Positions 1 through 13,430 are shown, numbered from the stretch's first letter. The stretch is 64,000 nucleotides of DNA from Lepturacanthus savala (GCA_030544235.1 CM060463.1:11755690-11819689), one strand, 5' to 3'. The notes: a model not told the origin generated them from the sequence alone. Program-made: numbers and translations.

Positions 1-2993
1 GTATACTCTTTTCTTTTTTTTCCACTCGAAGCAGAAAAATTCCCACGACAACCATTACGGAAATTGCCATTTACAGGCATCGTACTGTAACAAACTCCTC
101 CTACAGAAGCAACCACTTCAGAGTTTTCTCTGCCATCTACAGACCTTTGTGATGAAAACTAAGTGCAGTGCCGTTAGGAAGTTTGTATTCCTACAGAAAA
201 GTGGAAGCAGATTTCTCATGTTTGGCAGACTAATGTAAACTCTGTACTTTCTCCTGTATACTGTAACAACCAAACAACTTGATAGTAAAATAGGGATATT
301 TCATATAAAAAGGCACACACAGTCCAAAAGTAATCCACAGCAATAGGTGAATGGTGATGGAGTGGGCAGGCAAGGTAGCTGAGTCCAAGGGAGTGGAGAA
401 TTGTAATGAGAATGAATCCATGGAAGACAAAACTGGGAAGCGGGGCAAGGCAGACAAAGGGGAAAAAACAGGATGATTAAACAGAGGCCAAGGACAAACT
501 GGCAATGAATGGAGATCTGAATCTTTTATTACAGTAAGGAGAGTAGTGGTTGATTGCCTGATTGTTCCCGAGTGGGTTGATTGCAGGAACAGCAAGTAGG
601 AGAGGTCCGCCCAGCACCAGACACACAAACACAGAGAGAGACACACACAAACCAGACACAAGAGGGATGGGCAGCTAAGGAAAACATGAGGAAGACAGAC
701 TACTTTCCTAACAACTGTATTAGTTTGAGCCAAGATTCTGTTCTGCAAGACGATAGTGTTGGGATTTCCTAAGGGTCTCTGTGTGTCGAGTGTGGTCCTC
801 CTCTGAAAGAAGAGAAGATGGCAGCGCTCATGAACTTTTTTTACTGTGTTTGTTGTCTCTGGGTGGCTATGGCCCACAGTAGCCTGTGGTGTTAGGAATA
901 AAGTCACAGCTAAACCAGCTAACGGCTTTGAACTGTAACAAAAGTGCTGGGAAGCAATATGAGTAGGAGCACTATGATATGGAGCTTTACACTGTAACGG
1001 AAGCGCTGTTGCAGGAAAGCGCTGTGATGTATACGTTTATGGGATTTTAACTTTGAATGATAATAATGGTGTTTTGTTTTCTGTCAATAAAGAAATCTTT
1101 ACAAAAAAGGTGCACACCATCGTGCAATGTGCAAGTTATATCTGAAAGCTGAGGTTGATTTGACAAACAGTCAGTAAGATATGAGAGCCACAGACACAGA
1201 CATTCATTGCTTTATAGATGAGTGGACCTCTTAAACACACCTGCACAACCACATGGACGGAGCGTCATAGTGCCCCCTACAGGGAACAGGAAGTAATTGT
1301 AATGTGCACACATCATCCAGTGTCATCCGATGTGTAATCTACACATCATATGCAGCAAAATAGTATATAATCTGCCAATGTTCTACCAACAAATTTTGAA
1401 TTTCACCAATGTGGGACAATAAAGGAAATCTTATCTTAGCTTATCACCTATCACCAGCCAACACAGCAAGTGACCCCTACACTTGTGAAAATTCATGGCT
1501 GCATCAGATAGTCGGCTTCTAGCGACTGGGCAGCAGCCACACACGCTGAGTTGTGAGGGTCCATCTATCACTGCTTGAATCTGAAAATAATATATATATA
1601 TATATATTATTTACGCTGGCAAACTTCTGTGAAGTAATTTTCTTTGAGACTATCCTCATCTGCTGATAAAAATTCAGCTCTTCCTCCTGACATCTAAATT
1701 CCAACCTTTAGTTCTTCTAGCAGCGAATGTGGCGCGAGAATAAATAATACGGTTCAACCTAATCTACATTGTGAGGATCATGACCTGAGAAATCCAAGGT
1801 GAATCTTAAGTGCTTCAATTTCTGAAATGACTCGAGTGCTTTATAAGTTTTCTCCTGCTCTGAGAGAGACATCCTCATTGTTAATGGATAAAGCCCTTTG
1901 AACGTATTATTTCAGAGCACTGAGGTGACATTGTCGGTGCCAGAGTCTGGCCCTGGGGGATTAGTTTATTTAAGTAGACCCTCTTTTGTAGAAATAGAAT
2001 ATTTGAATATTAAGCATGAATCAAAAGGCATGCAGAAAAAAATAATTATAGCCAATTTCTAACCATACCAAGGCCATCAAACAAGTTACTGAGTTATTTA
2101 GATATATAATATTTGCACATTTATTATTAATTTAACTCTAATCCTCTTTACTTGCATATTAAATGCAATCGCTTAAAAAAATATATGTTGGAGTGTCAGA
2201 GTGTCAAATCTCTATGAGAATTTCAACACTGCAAGATTCACAGCTTTTGTTTGCAGAACAGTTGTATTGAGTCATAGCTGGTAGGGGCCGCCGGCAGTTG
2301 CTGAGAGAAAATAAAATCCATGAAAGTAATTCTACAATGCCCCTAAGGTACATATAACCCCAGCAGGAATCCCATGAATGACGCCACTCTGCTTCTCCCT
2401 GCGCTTGGTAAACGCTGATATATATTCATAACCCCTGCATTTCCTACACCAAGTTGACCGCAGAAAGAGGTTTTGAGAGACTGACGGAGGGAGGAGAAGG
2501 ATGAGCTATGGAGCGAAAAATTGAAGAAGGTGGGAGCTGGGAGCCTGAAAGAAAAAGGAGCAACAAGGGAGTAGATACTCCAGCATTGTCTCTACCACTT
2601 CAAAGAGACGCCGCTAAGTTCCTGCCAAAGTAATGAAAAATGCATGTATCTTCTGTTATAAGTTGGGATAAAGGTTAATATTGCATTTGAACCAAAACGG
2701 GAAGAGCAAATGAAAAAAGTGCAAAGATTTCACTCAGGTTTGGCGGTGAATTATATAACATGTTCAGGTTTTGCTGGAAAATGAAGGCCAATTTGGGTCT
2801 TGGAGCTATATCTAAGCGGAGCAAACTAATTCAATGATTTGGAAACATATTAATTTATTTGAACTGATTTTCTGCTTCTGAATCTAGAGATGAAAACTAT
2901 CAGATGAATTAATATGCAACAGTAAATACCATTAGTAATAACTTCGACACGCTTCCTGCATAAGGAATACAGCAGTGATGACATGAAACTCAC
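1..2993. other. Intronic sequence of the SLC2A9-like gene, no exon seen
   Basis: This stretch should be the intron following the third visible coding exon of the minus-strand transporter gene. I looked on the minus strand for the next GLUT exon (the region after the GRK motif) and did not find it. The 225-codon minus-strand open frame at 230-907 has no recognisable domain and is probably chance. A TA dinucleotide run lies at about 1591-1607. A retroelement-like 3' tail lies near 1385-1445 and is listed separately. Confidence 0.55.
1385..1445 (+). repeat. Probable 3' tail of a non-LTR retroelement
   Basis: The stretch reads as a 'gaatttcaccaatgtgggac' block followed by 'aataaaggaaatcttatctt'. 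That is the typical 3' end of many fish LINE/SINE copies (a 'GAATTTCCCC..GGGAYCAATAAAG' motif running into a short TATCT-like repeat). Only the tail is recognisable. The family assignment is from memory of fish repeats, not a search. Confidence 0.45.
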
Positions 2994-4805
2994 CTCCCGA
3001 ATACTTTGATGAGAAAAGAGGCAAACAGTGCTCCCAGAAGACCTCCGATAGCAAATATGGACACTGTGATAGACCAGAGGAGGGTGGCTGTCTCTGCTCC
3101 GAGAGGCTCCCCATATCTCTCAATCCAGGTCTTATTGTAAAAAGCTTTGATGTACTGCAACAGAAGTGAGAAAGATTTGCCTGTAAAACTAATACTACCA
3201 CTAATAAAAGGTTCATTCTACAGAAGAGAGACGCACAATGCACAGTGCAGTTATCAACAGACGTTCCCATTGAGGACCTGTTGTGTTCAGGGACATTATA
3301 TTGTTTAGTGGAATTGTATTATTTTGTTTATGGTTTTATTTTTATTATTATTATTTTTTATTTTCATTTTAATAATGTTTACTTTCAATGAGTATATAGT
3401 GGCGAATATAATGAAGCCCTTGGTTTCATGTTGAATTTCGAAGAATAGGCATTATAAGCTTTGGCTTCACTTTTTTCGATCATATTATGTTAGGTGGAGT
3501 GGAGCAGGTGGAACTAAATGGAGAGAGACTGCCATATATATATATATATATATACACCTCCCAACCATGACAAAGGACTGGCAGGCAGACAACTCAACCT
3601 AACACTGAACTGAACACAGGAACCTGTTCCATAAAGAGTAGTTACCACACTCTGAGCCTGAGTTGTGAGGTGATGAACCCTGACATGGGAAGCTGAGGTG
3701 TTCAATCTACTCTAGAGATTTTAATGCATGGACGGGTTGAGCTCATTGTAAAAACAAACAATAAAAAGATCCTCAGTCACAATACATTTGTATTTAATGT
3801 CATCCATTGATTCATCACTTACTGTAGTGAATGAGAATCTGACTGCAGCAGACTAGCCTGACTCCACCCTCTTTATCTTAATCTTTACCTGTCCAATCAG
3901 ATCAAAAGAGGGCACCGCTCGGAACTGTACTGGTTTGAGCTGTAGTCGGTCTATGGTTGTACAATACACCAGTAAATAAGCGGAATCTTGGTTCCAACCC
4001 AATCCCTGGACCTTAATCCCATTAAAAACTTTTGGGATGACATCAAAAACGCTGTTTCTGATGCAAAACCAAGAAATTCAGAGGGATTGTGAGGCTGAAA
4101 TACCCATTTATAGGTGCCAGAAGTTGGCTGACTCCATGCAACACAGATGTGAAGCAGTTCTCAGAAACCATGGTTATACAACTAAACGTTACTTTAGCAC
4201 TGAGACATTCCTATTTTTTTTAACGGCCTAATATTTATTTTTATTCATTCATTCATTTTATATATAGCCGCTTATTCCCCTTTAGGATCGCAGGGGAGCC
4301 AATCCCAGCACATTACAGACATGAGGCAGGGCACTTCTTGCTGTGAGGCAACAGGGCTAACCCCTGCGCAACCGTGTTGACATTTATTTTTATTAATTTT
4401 CTGTAAAATAATTTAAAAATTAACACATTTTTCTCCACATTTTGATTTTTATTTGACTCAGGATATGAAATGCACTGTTCCCAATGCACTGAAATAAAAA
4501 TGATTATAAGGATTTTGGCTTTACTCACGTTTTTAAACACACTGCTAATATATTGAACACAACTGTATATATATGGTTCAAATGGAGGATCTGCCTTTTG
4601 TTTACTTTTTGCCATCGTGACTCAGCGTATCGGAGCTTTACAACAGCTTTTTCATTCACCATGCACAGGCTTATCTCAGAGTTGACTGAACTAACCCATA
4701 TCTGCTGTTTTGTTGTTGAACCCTCTTTCTGGAACGGGGCCCTGAGAGCAAACTCTCCAGGATACTTTGAAAGAATGTGTACTAAAGCTATCGAATGTGT
4801 AGTGT

Positions 4806-4901
<96 letters not shown>

Positions 4902-7900
4902 TCCCCTTCACATGACCCCTGACACTTGCTTAGGGTTAAGGTTAGTCTCTGAGCGGATCGATTTCATTACATAAATATCAGAGATACTATGCCTCGTTTT
5001 TTGAAGATCAATTCCACAGTGTATAGAATCAATACCAGTTTCAGTTTCATTCTTCTACATTTCATCAAATTCTACAACTGTCTCTGCATGCACTATTTGC
5101 TTTGTATTATGTGCCGGCACTGATCTGACACATGCTACAGTAATGGCTGAACAGAAGAGAAGCGTCGTGTGGAGTTATATGAACTGCAATTTAAGTACAT
5201 AATTGTACAATTAACCTTTGGCATTTAGTTGTCATTGATCAGATTAAGCCTACTGATGATGCAATCACTTCATAAACCAGGACACAATATCCTCCCCAAA
5301 CCATGGGGGCCATGAACCTTTAGACAGATTTGAATTATTTTGAATACATTAGGAGGTAATTAGCTCTTGGATCTGTATTATCTATCTTTCACTTACTACT
5401 GGTAATGGGTTGAGTATAATCAGTAGGGATTTGGAGGTTATGATTACATAAATTGTACGGTGTTATAATCTTTTGCATCACATATATACCGTATAGGGCA
5501 GCATCAGAGCAACCCTAAGGCTGAAGCTCACAGGATTACCAGAGCTGGCAGGTTTCCTCATTTTCATGTAAATTAACTTTTTTTCATGTATTGTTTTTAC
5601 TGTTTCATTTTACTCATCTGGCAGTATCATGAATGATAGTATCAATAAAAGCTTCAGACCAAAGCAATGACATAAATAAAGCTCTAAGTAAAAAAATAAA
5701 TAAGTAAGAAAACTAATATCTGCTTTCTGCATTTTCTGTAACATCCACGGCCGTTGTAGTGGTTGTAATGGTTGATTTCTAATTAAATGTCCCGTGGGGC
5801 ATCGATTTACCAATAAATAAGTGCAAGGCCAGAGTGAAAATTGTGGCCTCTGAACAGGCTGTTTCTCATCCAAAACCACAACTCAACCATACCAATAAAT
5901 ACAAAGTGAAATATCATTTTCAGTAAACAAAGAAGATTTACAGGCCATAAATATATCTACCGATAGTAAGTACACGTAATTGTCTTTCTACTGATGTCTT
6001 TCTTGTCTCTTTACAAAATGTCCTGCACTACCAATGTACACCCAGTGAACAAACTCATTTTCTAAATGGGATCACAATAAAAATTAGAATCAATCAAACC
6101 CTGTCAGGTATTGTAATCTACTCGATTTGAAATTAAAGGTCAAGTACTGACCTGACTGCATGTAATTAATGGGTGAGTTATTTCATTTTTATCTGACACG
6201 ACCAAATGACGGATACTGTGTCCCTATATCATACAAACATATAGTGTCCAGTAATTAAATGCCAAGCATTTAAGTAAGTTACTGTAAAAGCAATACAGTA
6301 AAACAATTTGATAAAAAAAAAAAAAAATCAATAAAATAGTGAAAAGCTTTGAACTGGGCTTTACTATAACATGACATTGTCCTGAAAATTGGATTCTTGC
6401 CTTTTGGACAATCAAAGTATCCGTCACCACTACATTACTATTCAGGCTTAACCAGTAGGTTATGCAGTAGGGGGATGCTGCCCCCTCTTGTTTTAAAATG
6501 AGGAAAATACATTCTTGTTACGATCCCATCTCCATCTCCATGCCCTTGTAGTTGAGAATGAAGAGGCAGGGTGTCTTTTCAGTTGAATACTCTGCCTGAC
6601 CCATTAATCCTTTATCTGACTGAGGTTGGTACAAGATAGAAATATCAGCAGCCTAACTGTGCTGTGTATTGATGAATCCATGGAGCTGACTGTAGAGCGG
6701 AGATAGCAGATGGATTCGTAATTGCGTCATTTTCTCTCAGTATTTCTGTCAGTTTTGTTTTCAATCTTTAATGTTCTCTAAACTATAAATATTGAATTCT
6801 AAACCATATTTTTTGCTATTTATATAAATAGTGTCACCTTCCTCTTCAAAGTGACAAATAGTGAGGTGTCCTCCCCGAGAAGTGGGAGGAGAGACACTGC
6901 TGCCAGTATAGAAGAACAGTGACGGTTTTGTCTTAGTAAAAGAGGTTTTAAAATTCTGATCGACTGATTCAGATTTATGGTTATGGTATGGGAATTTTTA
7001 ATTTACATTGATAGTACAGAAAGTATCCATATTGTAAAGCTATGTATGATTTTTATTTGTAGTATTTGTAATATCTAGTTTATTGTGTCCTCAGCTTTAG
7101 GACTGATTTCTTGGTACAGCCACAATATATAATGGACCTATATATAAGCTAATGGACCTACATCCTTCTTTAAAGATAGGTCAGAGACTGCAGAGACTGT
7201 CAGCGTCATTTCTGCACAATGCATCGGAGTAAATTTCACAAACTAAGTCGTGAAATTTCACAAATTAACCACTAGGGATAACTTTATTGGAACATAGCTG
7301 TAGGGCATCATCTGAATAAATGTAATTGATTTCTAGTGGTGTTAACAGACAGAAAAAGCATTATAAGTCAATTGTGGTTCTCCACGAGAAGGTTTACAAG
7401 ACGATGTGTCTCACCAGAGCAGGCGCGTTGACCACAGAGAGGTTATATCCATAAACGAAAGATGACCCCAGGGCACCGAAGAAAGCTGCGTTCAATAGAC
7501 AGGGTGTGATTGGCTGTTAATGAGAGAGAGCACACATATGAACACAGATATTTGTATTAGTCATAGAACACATATTAGAGAAAGGAAGCAGCAGAACGTC
7601 TGATCTTTGGAGAATGAAGAAATATGATGGAAATATGAGCTCATAATATATGTCTTAGTAATGCCCCAGTAGCTTTCTTTCTCCCATACTTGTATAATTA
7701 ATGCATAAGCAGGCTGATGTAACAGCATCTCCTTCACTACTATGTTCTGCATGACATTGGATTCAAGGGAGTCAGATTTGGAAAAAGAATGATTGTGTGC
7801 GTAAGAATGTTCAAGCAGCACCAAGATTATTGTGCTATTATACCTGTCTTAAATGCAGAATGACTCATAGCTCACTATGGCTTAGGTAATAAAAAAAGTG

Positions 7901-9042
7901 TTTGCCACTCAATACAGTTACAAAACCACACAAAGCACTACTCTCTAGCTTATAGTGTAACAGCCGTTCAATGCCCTGGCAGGGAACCCCTTCCTCTTTT
8001 TAATGGTCATATGCATTGTAGGAAAAAAATGATGTGGAAATATGTGCACACTGATTGCTACACCACAGTGCACGTACACTCAGTCCACCATGCAGAATTG
8101 TGGACGAAGTGTGCAGTTATGAAATCCCTACAAAATACAGAGGTTTCACAACAACCAGTTAAACAGAGTCTAACACAGACACTAGACAGTTCCTTTTGAT
8201 TATTCATACACATAGCATTTGGCATTACAATCCTCTGGGACTGTACTTCATCCTCACACTATCAACAGTTCTATAGTATAAGTCATAGTTCAACCTTGAA
8301 CTGTGACTTATATTAGTTTCGAGCAAGAAGAAGTCTGATGTGAAAACATGAGGCCTCCAGTATATTGAGGATGGTCGAATTTTCAGTGAAGCAGAAGACA
8401 TCTCGCATTAATCTGTTAAATCTTGGAAATTCCTAATATATACATATTTATAGATTATGGATTTTTAAATGTGGGAGACAGAGGAGATGTCGTTTTTAAG
8501 AATTTCCGACTCTGTGTTTGCTGTGGGAAAGACACATGAGACACAAATTATTATTCATAGCGGAATGCTGTTACATGTCTGGAGGGGGTCTTTAAGCAAT
8601 CCGCACCCATGGATTTCATAAAATCATTTTATCCTGCTATCGTGTGAACCAGAGGAAAGGTCCATACCAGCCAAGAGAGGAGAAGTTACTTTAGGGCACC
8701 AGGCACAGCAGGACATGCTATTTAAAACAACATATCTGGTACTAAACGGAAGTGACACACAGTTTACCTTTGAAAAAATTTCATCAGTCAGTCAGTCATT
8801 TTCTATACCCACTTATTCCACATTAGGGTCGCAGGGGTCTGCTGGAGCCTATCCCAGCACGTTACGGCGAGAGGCAGGGATGGTCGCCAGCCAATCATGG
8901 GGCACACACACCATTCACTCATACACTCACACCTATGGGCAATTTAGAGTCACCAATTAACCTGTGGGAGGAAGCCGAAGTACCCGGTGAAAACCCACGC
9001 AGACACGGGGAGAACATGCAAACTCCACACCTATGTAGATAT

Positions 9043-9096
<54 letters not shown>

Positions 9097-10298
9097 ATAT
9101 CTACATAGGTGTATAGAGGCCCATATCCAGCAACTATCACTCCAGTGTTGGTACAATGTGCTTATTTCATCAGAAGGCTAATGTAATACAATTTTTCTAA
9201 TTATTTTACAATTCATAGTAGTAAACTGTAGTATATACAGTACATATATGTTTGGAGATAAGGGGGACATTATTTCTGCTATCAATTTATCAGTAAAATA
9301 TTTACCTCACTGTCTTGTTTATTCATGTATTGAATCATAATTTTCACTCACTGGAAAGCTTCATTTGGCATTTGCTACTCCTGAGGCTCCTGAAGGGAGA
9401 GTAAATATTTTCCCCTGGATAGAGAATATAAACCGGTTTTATAATGTTTGTTGGCTTTGATTTACACCTACATCAACAATAATACTTTGTTGTTGCTGAG
9501 TCTGTCCAATTGTGTGACGGAAGAGAGAAGCAGTTACTAAATAGATGGAGCTATAAGAAAATATCACCACTAGAACTTTGCTATGCCGGCACAACTGAAA
9601 CCTGTAATCCAGTTTGTACTTTGTAAGATTAGAAACCCACTGCGTTATCTTTAAGGAGTGGTTTTACTGTTGAGTCGGAGGGAGCTGTCAATAAAAAAGG
9701 CCCCACCTGGGTGGCTGTAACACAGTTGGTTGTGAGGGAAAGAGATTAAGAAAATCATCATTAATAAATATTCTATAATAAGTAATAAACATGTTTTATG
9801 GAAGTGATTTTCTCTAACAACAGTGTATATGACCTTTATTATATATTTCAGGGTAGTAACAAGAATTTACTCAACCTCTGAACTAATTGGAACATACCTA
9901 TCACTTTCACTTTTTTAATATTTATCCTTTTACTTGAATCCATTTCTGGTGTGATTATAGCTGTTAGCTATCAGGGAGCCTCTGTTTCAGCAGCTGTCAA
10001 ATTTTGGATAACAGAACAGATGTTGGTGTCATGTGTAAATCGCAAAGGTCATGCACATATTTGCTGAAGTGCATTATCTTAACAAATACGATCCTGTCCA
10101 AACCTATATCAACTGAATGAGTAAATGTATGACATAATAGACAAATAGCATGAAACGTCAAAAAAAAACTGTGACCTACATCTGACCAGTGAAAATTTAA
10201 CAAAATATAACACAGTTTAATGCAGGTGAGGGCAGAAAAATAATAACACTAACCGTTCTAGAGGTTTTCCTGGAGTCTTTCATCTTGAGGTCAGCCAT
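2994..10298 (-). CDS. slc2a9: Class II facilitative hexose/urate transporter, SLC2A9 (GLUT9)-like, 5' part only
   Basis: Three coding exons are visible: 10254-10298 (start codon, 15 codons), 7415-7513 (33 codons) and 2994-3154 (161 nt), all with GT-AG borders and matching phases. The spliced product begins with a very short cytoplasmic N-terminus. A first membrane helix follows, containing GSSFVYGYNLSVVNAP, then an extracellular segment (YIKAFYNKTWIERYGEP) with an N-glycosylation sequon, and a second helix (LLWSITVSIFAIGGLLGALF). These match GLUT9 better than other GLUTs, and the SLC2A9-WDR1 adjacency is conserved in vertebrates. GLUT9 proteins carry urate and possibly hexoses across the plasma membrane. 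I chose the ATG at 10298 because it has A at -3 and G at +4; an in-frame ATG two codons upstream (10304) has poor context. The remaining roughly nine exons lie beyond the left edge. A related fish paralogue (SLC2A15 or SLC2A11) is the main alternative. Confidence 0.85.
3990..4231 (+). mobile_element. Tc1/mariner-like transposase relic (C-terminal end)
   Basis: Translation from 3994 gives a Tc1-type DDE tail: LDLNPIKNFWDDIKNAV, then DAKPRN. After a frameshift near 4085 it continues as RCQKLADSMQHRCEAVL and RNHGYTTKRYF. In Tc1 transposases the third catalytic acid is the Glu of the NPIEN motif; here it reads Lys (NPIKN). The copy therefore carries both a frameshift and a lost catalytic residue and is dead. 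A sister copy of the same family lies at 60424-60710. Confidence 0.8.
4240..4370 (-). repeat. Internally deleted copy of the tRNA-headed SINE-like family
   Basis: Read on the minus strand, the head (gcgcaggggttagccctgtt, gcctcacagcaagaag) is joined directly to the tail (gtaatgtgctgggattggct, 'cctgcgatcctaaa', 'gaataagcggctata'). The middle section present in the copy at 17297-17660 is missing. Confidence 0.65.
4802..4901 (+). repeat. (GT)n microsatellite, about 100 bp
   Basis: A nearly uninterrupted GT dinucleotide run with a few early interruptions (TTTG). It lies in an intron of the SLC2A9-like gene. It creates artificial open frames of Val-Cys and Thr-His on the two strands, which are not genes. 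Confidence 0.97.
8785..9030 (-). repeat. Truncated copy of the tRNA-headed SINE-like family
   Basis: This is the inverse complement of the 3' two thirds of the copy at 17297-17660. It contains 'ttagggtcgcaggggtctgc', 'tggagcctatcccagcacgt', 'gggcaatttagagtcaccaa' and 'acgcagacacggggagaaca'. The tRNA-like head is absent; the copy stops where the 86-bp palindrome begins. Confidence 0.75.
9027..9112. repeat. 86-bp perfect palindrome with (AT)n core
   Basis: The left arm acacctatgtagatattgca (9027-9046) is the exact inverse complement of the right arm (9093-9112), and everything between is alternating TA. The whole block is one perfect inverted repeat centred at 9069.5. It abuts the broken end of a SINE-like copy. 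It would be able to extrude as a cruciform or form a hairpin. Confidence 0.95.
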
Positions 10299-11717
10299 CT
10301 TCATGTGTCAGCAACCTTAAATGAGAAGGTGTTATGTAGCATTAACCATACCCATGGAACTCTGTGTGAGCTGGATGTAAAGACACATTTCACAACATAG
10401 AAGGGGGAAGTGGAATTTATTTTAGAAACTACTGAGTGAGACATTTGCTTAAAAAGGAAATGACAATACCTCTATATGCTGGCAGGCAATACGGACGCCA
10501 GTACAATAACACACAGGATTACAGAACCCAGTCACAAGTTTAGGATTTACTCATAAGAAATGGAACAATGTCAAATCAGTTTCCAACTTGCAAAAACTTG
10601 GCCTTCCATGAAAAACTACCAGCAGAAGAACCTTGGCTAAAGTTATAAGCATTGGATTTCAGCCCAGTAATTCAGAAATTCAGAAATATGTTACATTTTG
10701 AGCACCACAGCATTGAATTATTAAAGTGTGCCAGATAAAAAATGGAAAGACTAGGTCTGCCACCTAGTGCTCATAAAAACGTAGACCCGAGTGTGATATT
10801 CCGTAATTCATTAAATGGGCAGTTTTCCTTTAGAAAAAGATGTATGTATATACTATCAGCAGAATTTGTACTAAACCCTGTCAGTGCACTGGATAGTAAG
10901 ATTTTATGAATTTCATTTTTTCTTTAGTGACAAACAGAACCCAACATCAGTCAGTGTCCTAGTACAGCAAATTCACCCTCCTACCGCACAGTTAATTACC
11001 TTTAATAGTGTTCGTTCAGCTTCTGGAATGTAAATCAGTTCCTGATTGGATGACTACAATGAAAACCAACAGGACTCTGAGTCCTGCGGAGCAGGATTAA
11101 GAGCCACAAGTTGTGTAGGGAATTCATAAAATAACTGAAGCTGCAGGATATTTGTTTAAGAAAAACTTTGCTTAATTAAAACCATATGATTAAACAACTT
11201 CTTATAATTTGACGATCAGTAGAACTCCCATCACTAACTGAAATCTGTGTTCACTACACTTTATTCTGGTTATACTCTGATTGGATCTTTTATTTATTTT
11301 AGGGTGTGTATCCAAAGTGTTCAGGGATTTTTTCCAGCCTTAATTGCTGTAAGACCACAGCGCAACCACACAACTGTGAAAATACTTGCAAGATTCCAAT
11401 TTACTTTACCAAATAAAATCAATATGGATAACGTGTGTGGCTGAGCAAACTGCAAATTGTGTTTGTCAAACATACAGTATATATCTGCACATCAAGGTAT
11501 AGCTTGCATCATGGTTGTATATGTCTGTATGAGAGGAAGAAAATGCTCATTCAATACATCAAAAGAATTAGTTTGTCTTAATGTCTACCCAATATACTGA
11601 AAAAATCTGTTTTGGTTATCAGGAGCCATGTCATTGAGCTTAGGATACTTCCCTCCATATGTGATGAGACCATGAACCTGGGCCATAGCATGCTAGAGGT
11701 CATGTTGCTGACTCATT

Positions 11718-11790
11718 CAATCAATCAATCAATCAAGTATTTGTCATAATAAGTCACGTACAATCACAGTGAAACGTGACAATCTCTCAA
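11718..11790 (-). repeat. Probable LINE-type 3' tail with (TTGA)n
   Basis: On the minus strand the sequence reads 'cactgtgattgtacgtgact', 'tattatgacaaatac', then TTGA repeats. This resembles the 3' ends of L2/Rex-type LINEs, which end in a short tandem repeat after a '..ATGACAATAAA'-like block. Only the tail is present, and the assignment is by resemblance. Confidence 0.4.
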
Positions 11791-12149
11791 CTGCAAAAAT
11801 AATTTAAATCCTTTGACTGACCTCTCCATTAATCACAGAGCAAATAACACATATTTATTACCTTTCTGTTTTATCTTGTTTAGTTCCTAGTGTATGGAAA
11901 TCTGCTTGTAATTTTTCCATTGATTCCAAGATAAAAGTAATGTCAATAATTGTCAAATTACCATAATAATTACAAAGAGAAAATCACCAGCACAGCTATT
12001 ACTTTAGTTATAAATGGTAGTGTAGGAGCAAACACTGTGTTGCTGTTTTTCATTTAAAACAGTCAATAATTCATTATTATTACATTGGTATTGACTCAAA
12101 AGCTTGTGGGTGGTTTCAAAATAATCTGGGAGGCATGGATATGTAAAAA

Positions 12150-12520
12150 TTGGGAATATCCGATCTGCATTTATAATGAAAGGTGTGCCACAAGGCTCCA
12201 TCTTGGGTCAAATATTGTTTTCTATTTATAATAATGACATAACCTTATCCTTAACTGGCTGTGATGTCCACCTTTACACAGACAACAAAGACTCTTTTCA
12301 ATCAAATATTACAATCCTGCAGATGTTATTTAATGCTCTTCAAGGTAGAATGCACACAAGACTTTCCTTTTTGTAGAGCAACTGACACTCAAGAGTAACC
12401 GACATATCCCCTCTATAGATTTATTCAGAATTGAGAGACTCCTAGAACATAAATATCTTGGCATCCGGCCAGATGCATATCTTACATTTAAATATCATCT
12501 AGACATCTTGCAATTACTTT
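12150..12520 (+). mobile_element. Non-LTR retrotransposon reverse-transcriptase relic
   Basis: From 12176 the frame reads KGVPQGSILGQILFSIYNND, matching the conserved RT block VPQGSxLGPxLFxIYxNDI. It is followed after a gap by HLYTDNKDS, where an active enzyme has YADD. The frame stops at 12374. A LINE-like 'YLG' stretch (aaatatcttggcatccgg) continues near 12450. The catalytic aspartate motif is altered and stops interrupt the frame, so it is a dead fragment of a LINE. Confidence 0.8.
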
Positions 12521-13428
12521 TTGTTATTTGTTAAAAATTGTAGGAATTTTTAGATTGTTTGTTCATGAATATTTACATTTATATTCCATTTTGTTTACAC
12601 ATCAGGTATTTCTTAAAATTTAGGTTTCTATCTCAATGGGATTCATCATAATAAATAAATGTTATATTAATAACATTAATATACAATAATAATAATAATA
12701 ATAAAGCACCAAACAACTAAATCTAAGTTATTATATAGATCATGCTTCACTACCTAATGAAAAATGTGGAGTATAATCTTCCAACCAGTTTACTGCATGA
12801 GTTCTATATAATAACTGCAACATAAGAACATAACAATCCTATTGTATGTATAGGAACATGTAACAATATTTATATTTTATATTAATACCAGACTTACTCA
12901 CCTATGCACAAGCTGCGTATCTAATTCTTAGTAATCCACTGACCCAACATTACTGAGACGTGACTGTGATAATAACAGTGACAAATGATTAACATTGATA
13001 AGTCCCGCCTTCCCTCTCACTATCTCTCAGTTATGTCATCATGACCATTTGAAGTCAGGATGAAAGAGAAAGATCAACTACACGTTATATTTTGATAGAA
13101 TTGCTCCCCTGAGAGAAATCACTGTGTTGCTTTAAGAAGGGGCACCTGTTCTGTCTACTTTCAGAATCAAATTTAACATAAAAAAAATAATAAAAATAAT
13201 AATAATAATAAAATAAATTACATAGTCCTGGCGGTGGAAGAGAAGTGACTGACTTTAAATGAATTAAATTAATAGCTGACTTTATTTTAATGAACTCATT
13301 CCAGCAGTCGGGATTCATTTACACATTTAATGACCTCATATAACACACAGTGTTCAGCTGAGTGGACTTTACACCAACTTAGCTTCAATTTATTTTATAA
13401 CTAACGCTCACATAAGTACATTGTATTT

Positions 13429-13430
<2 letters not shown>

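Noticed and set aside
230..907. 225-codon minus-strand open frame
   Set aside because: No domain, no splice context and biased low-complexity composition (Cys/Leu/Val-rich middle). It is most likely a chance frame in SLC2A9 intron DNA.
4525..4915. Open frames of 120 and 128 codons on both strands
   Set aside because: They are made by the GT microsatellite (Val-Cys or Thr-His repeats).
9027..9112. Possible microRNA hairpin from the palindrome
   Set aside because: The stem is perfect and almost all TA, without the mismatched stem-loop of a miRNA precursor.
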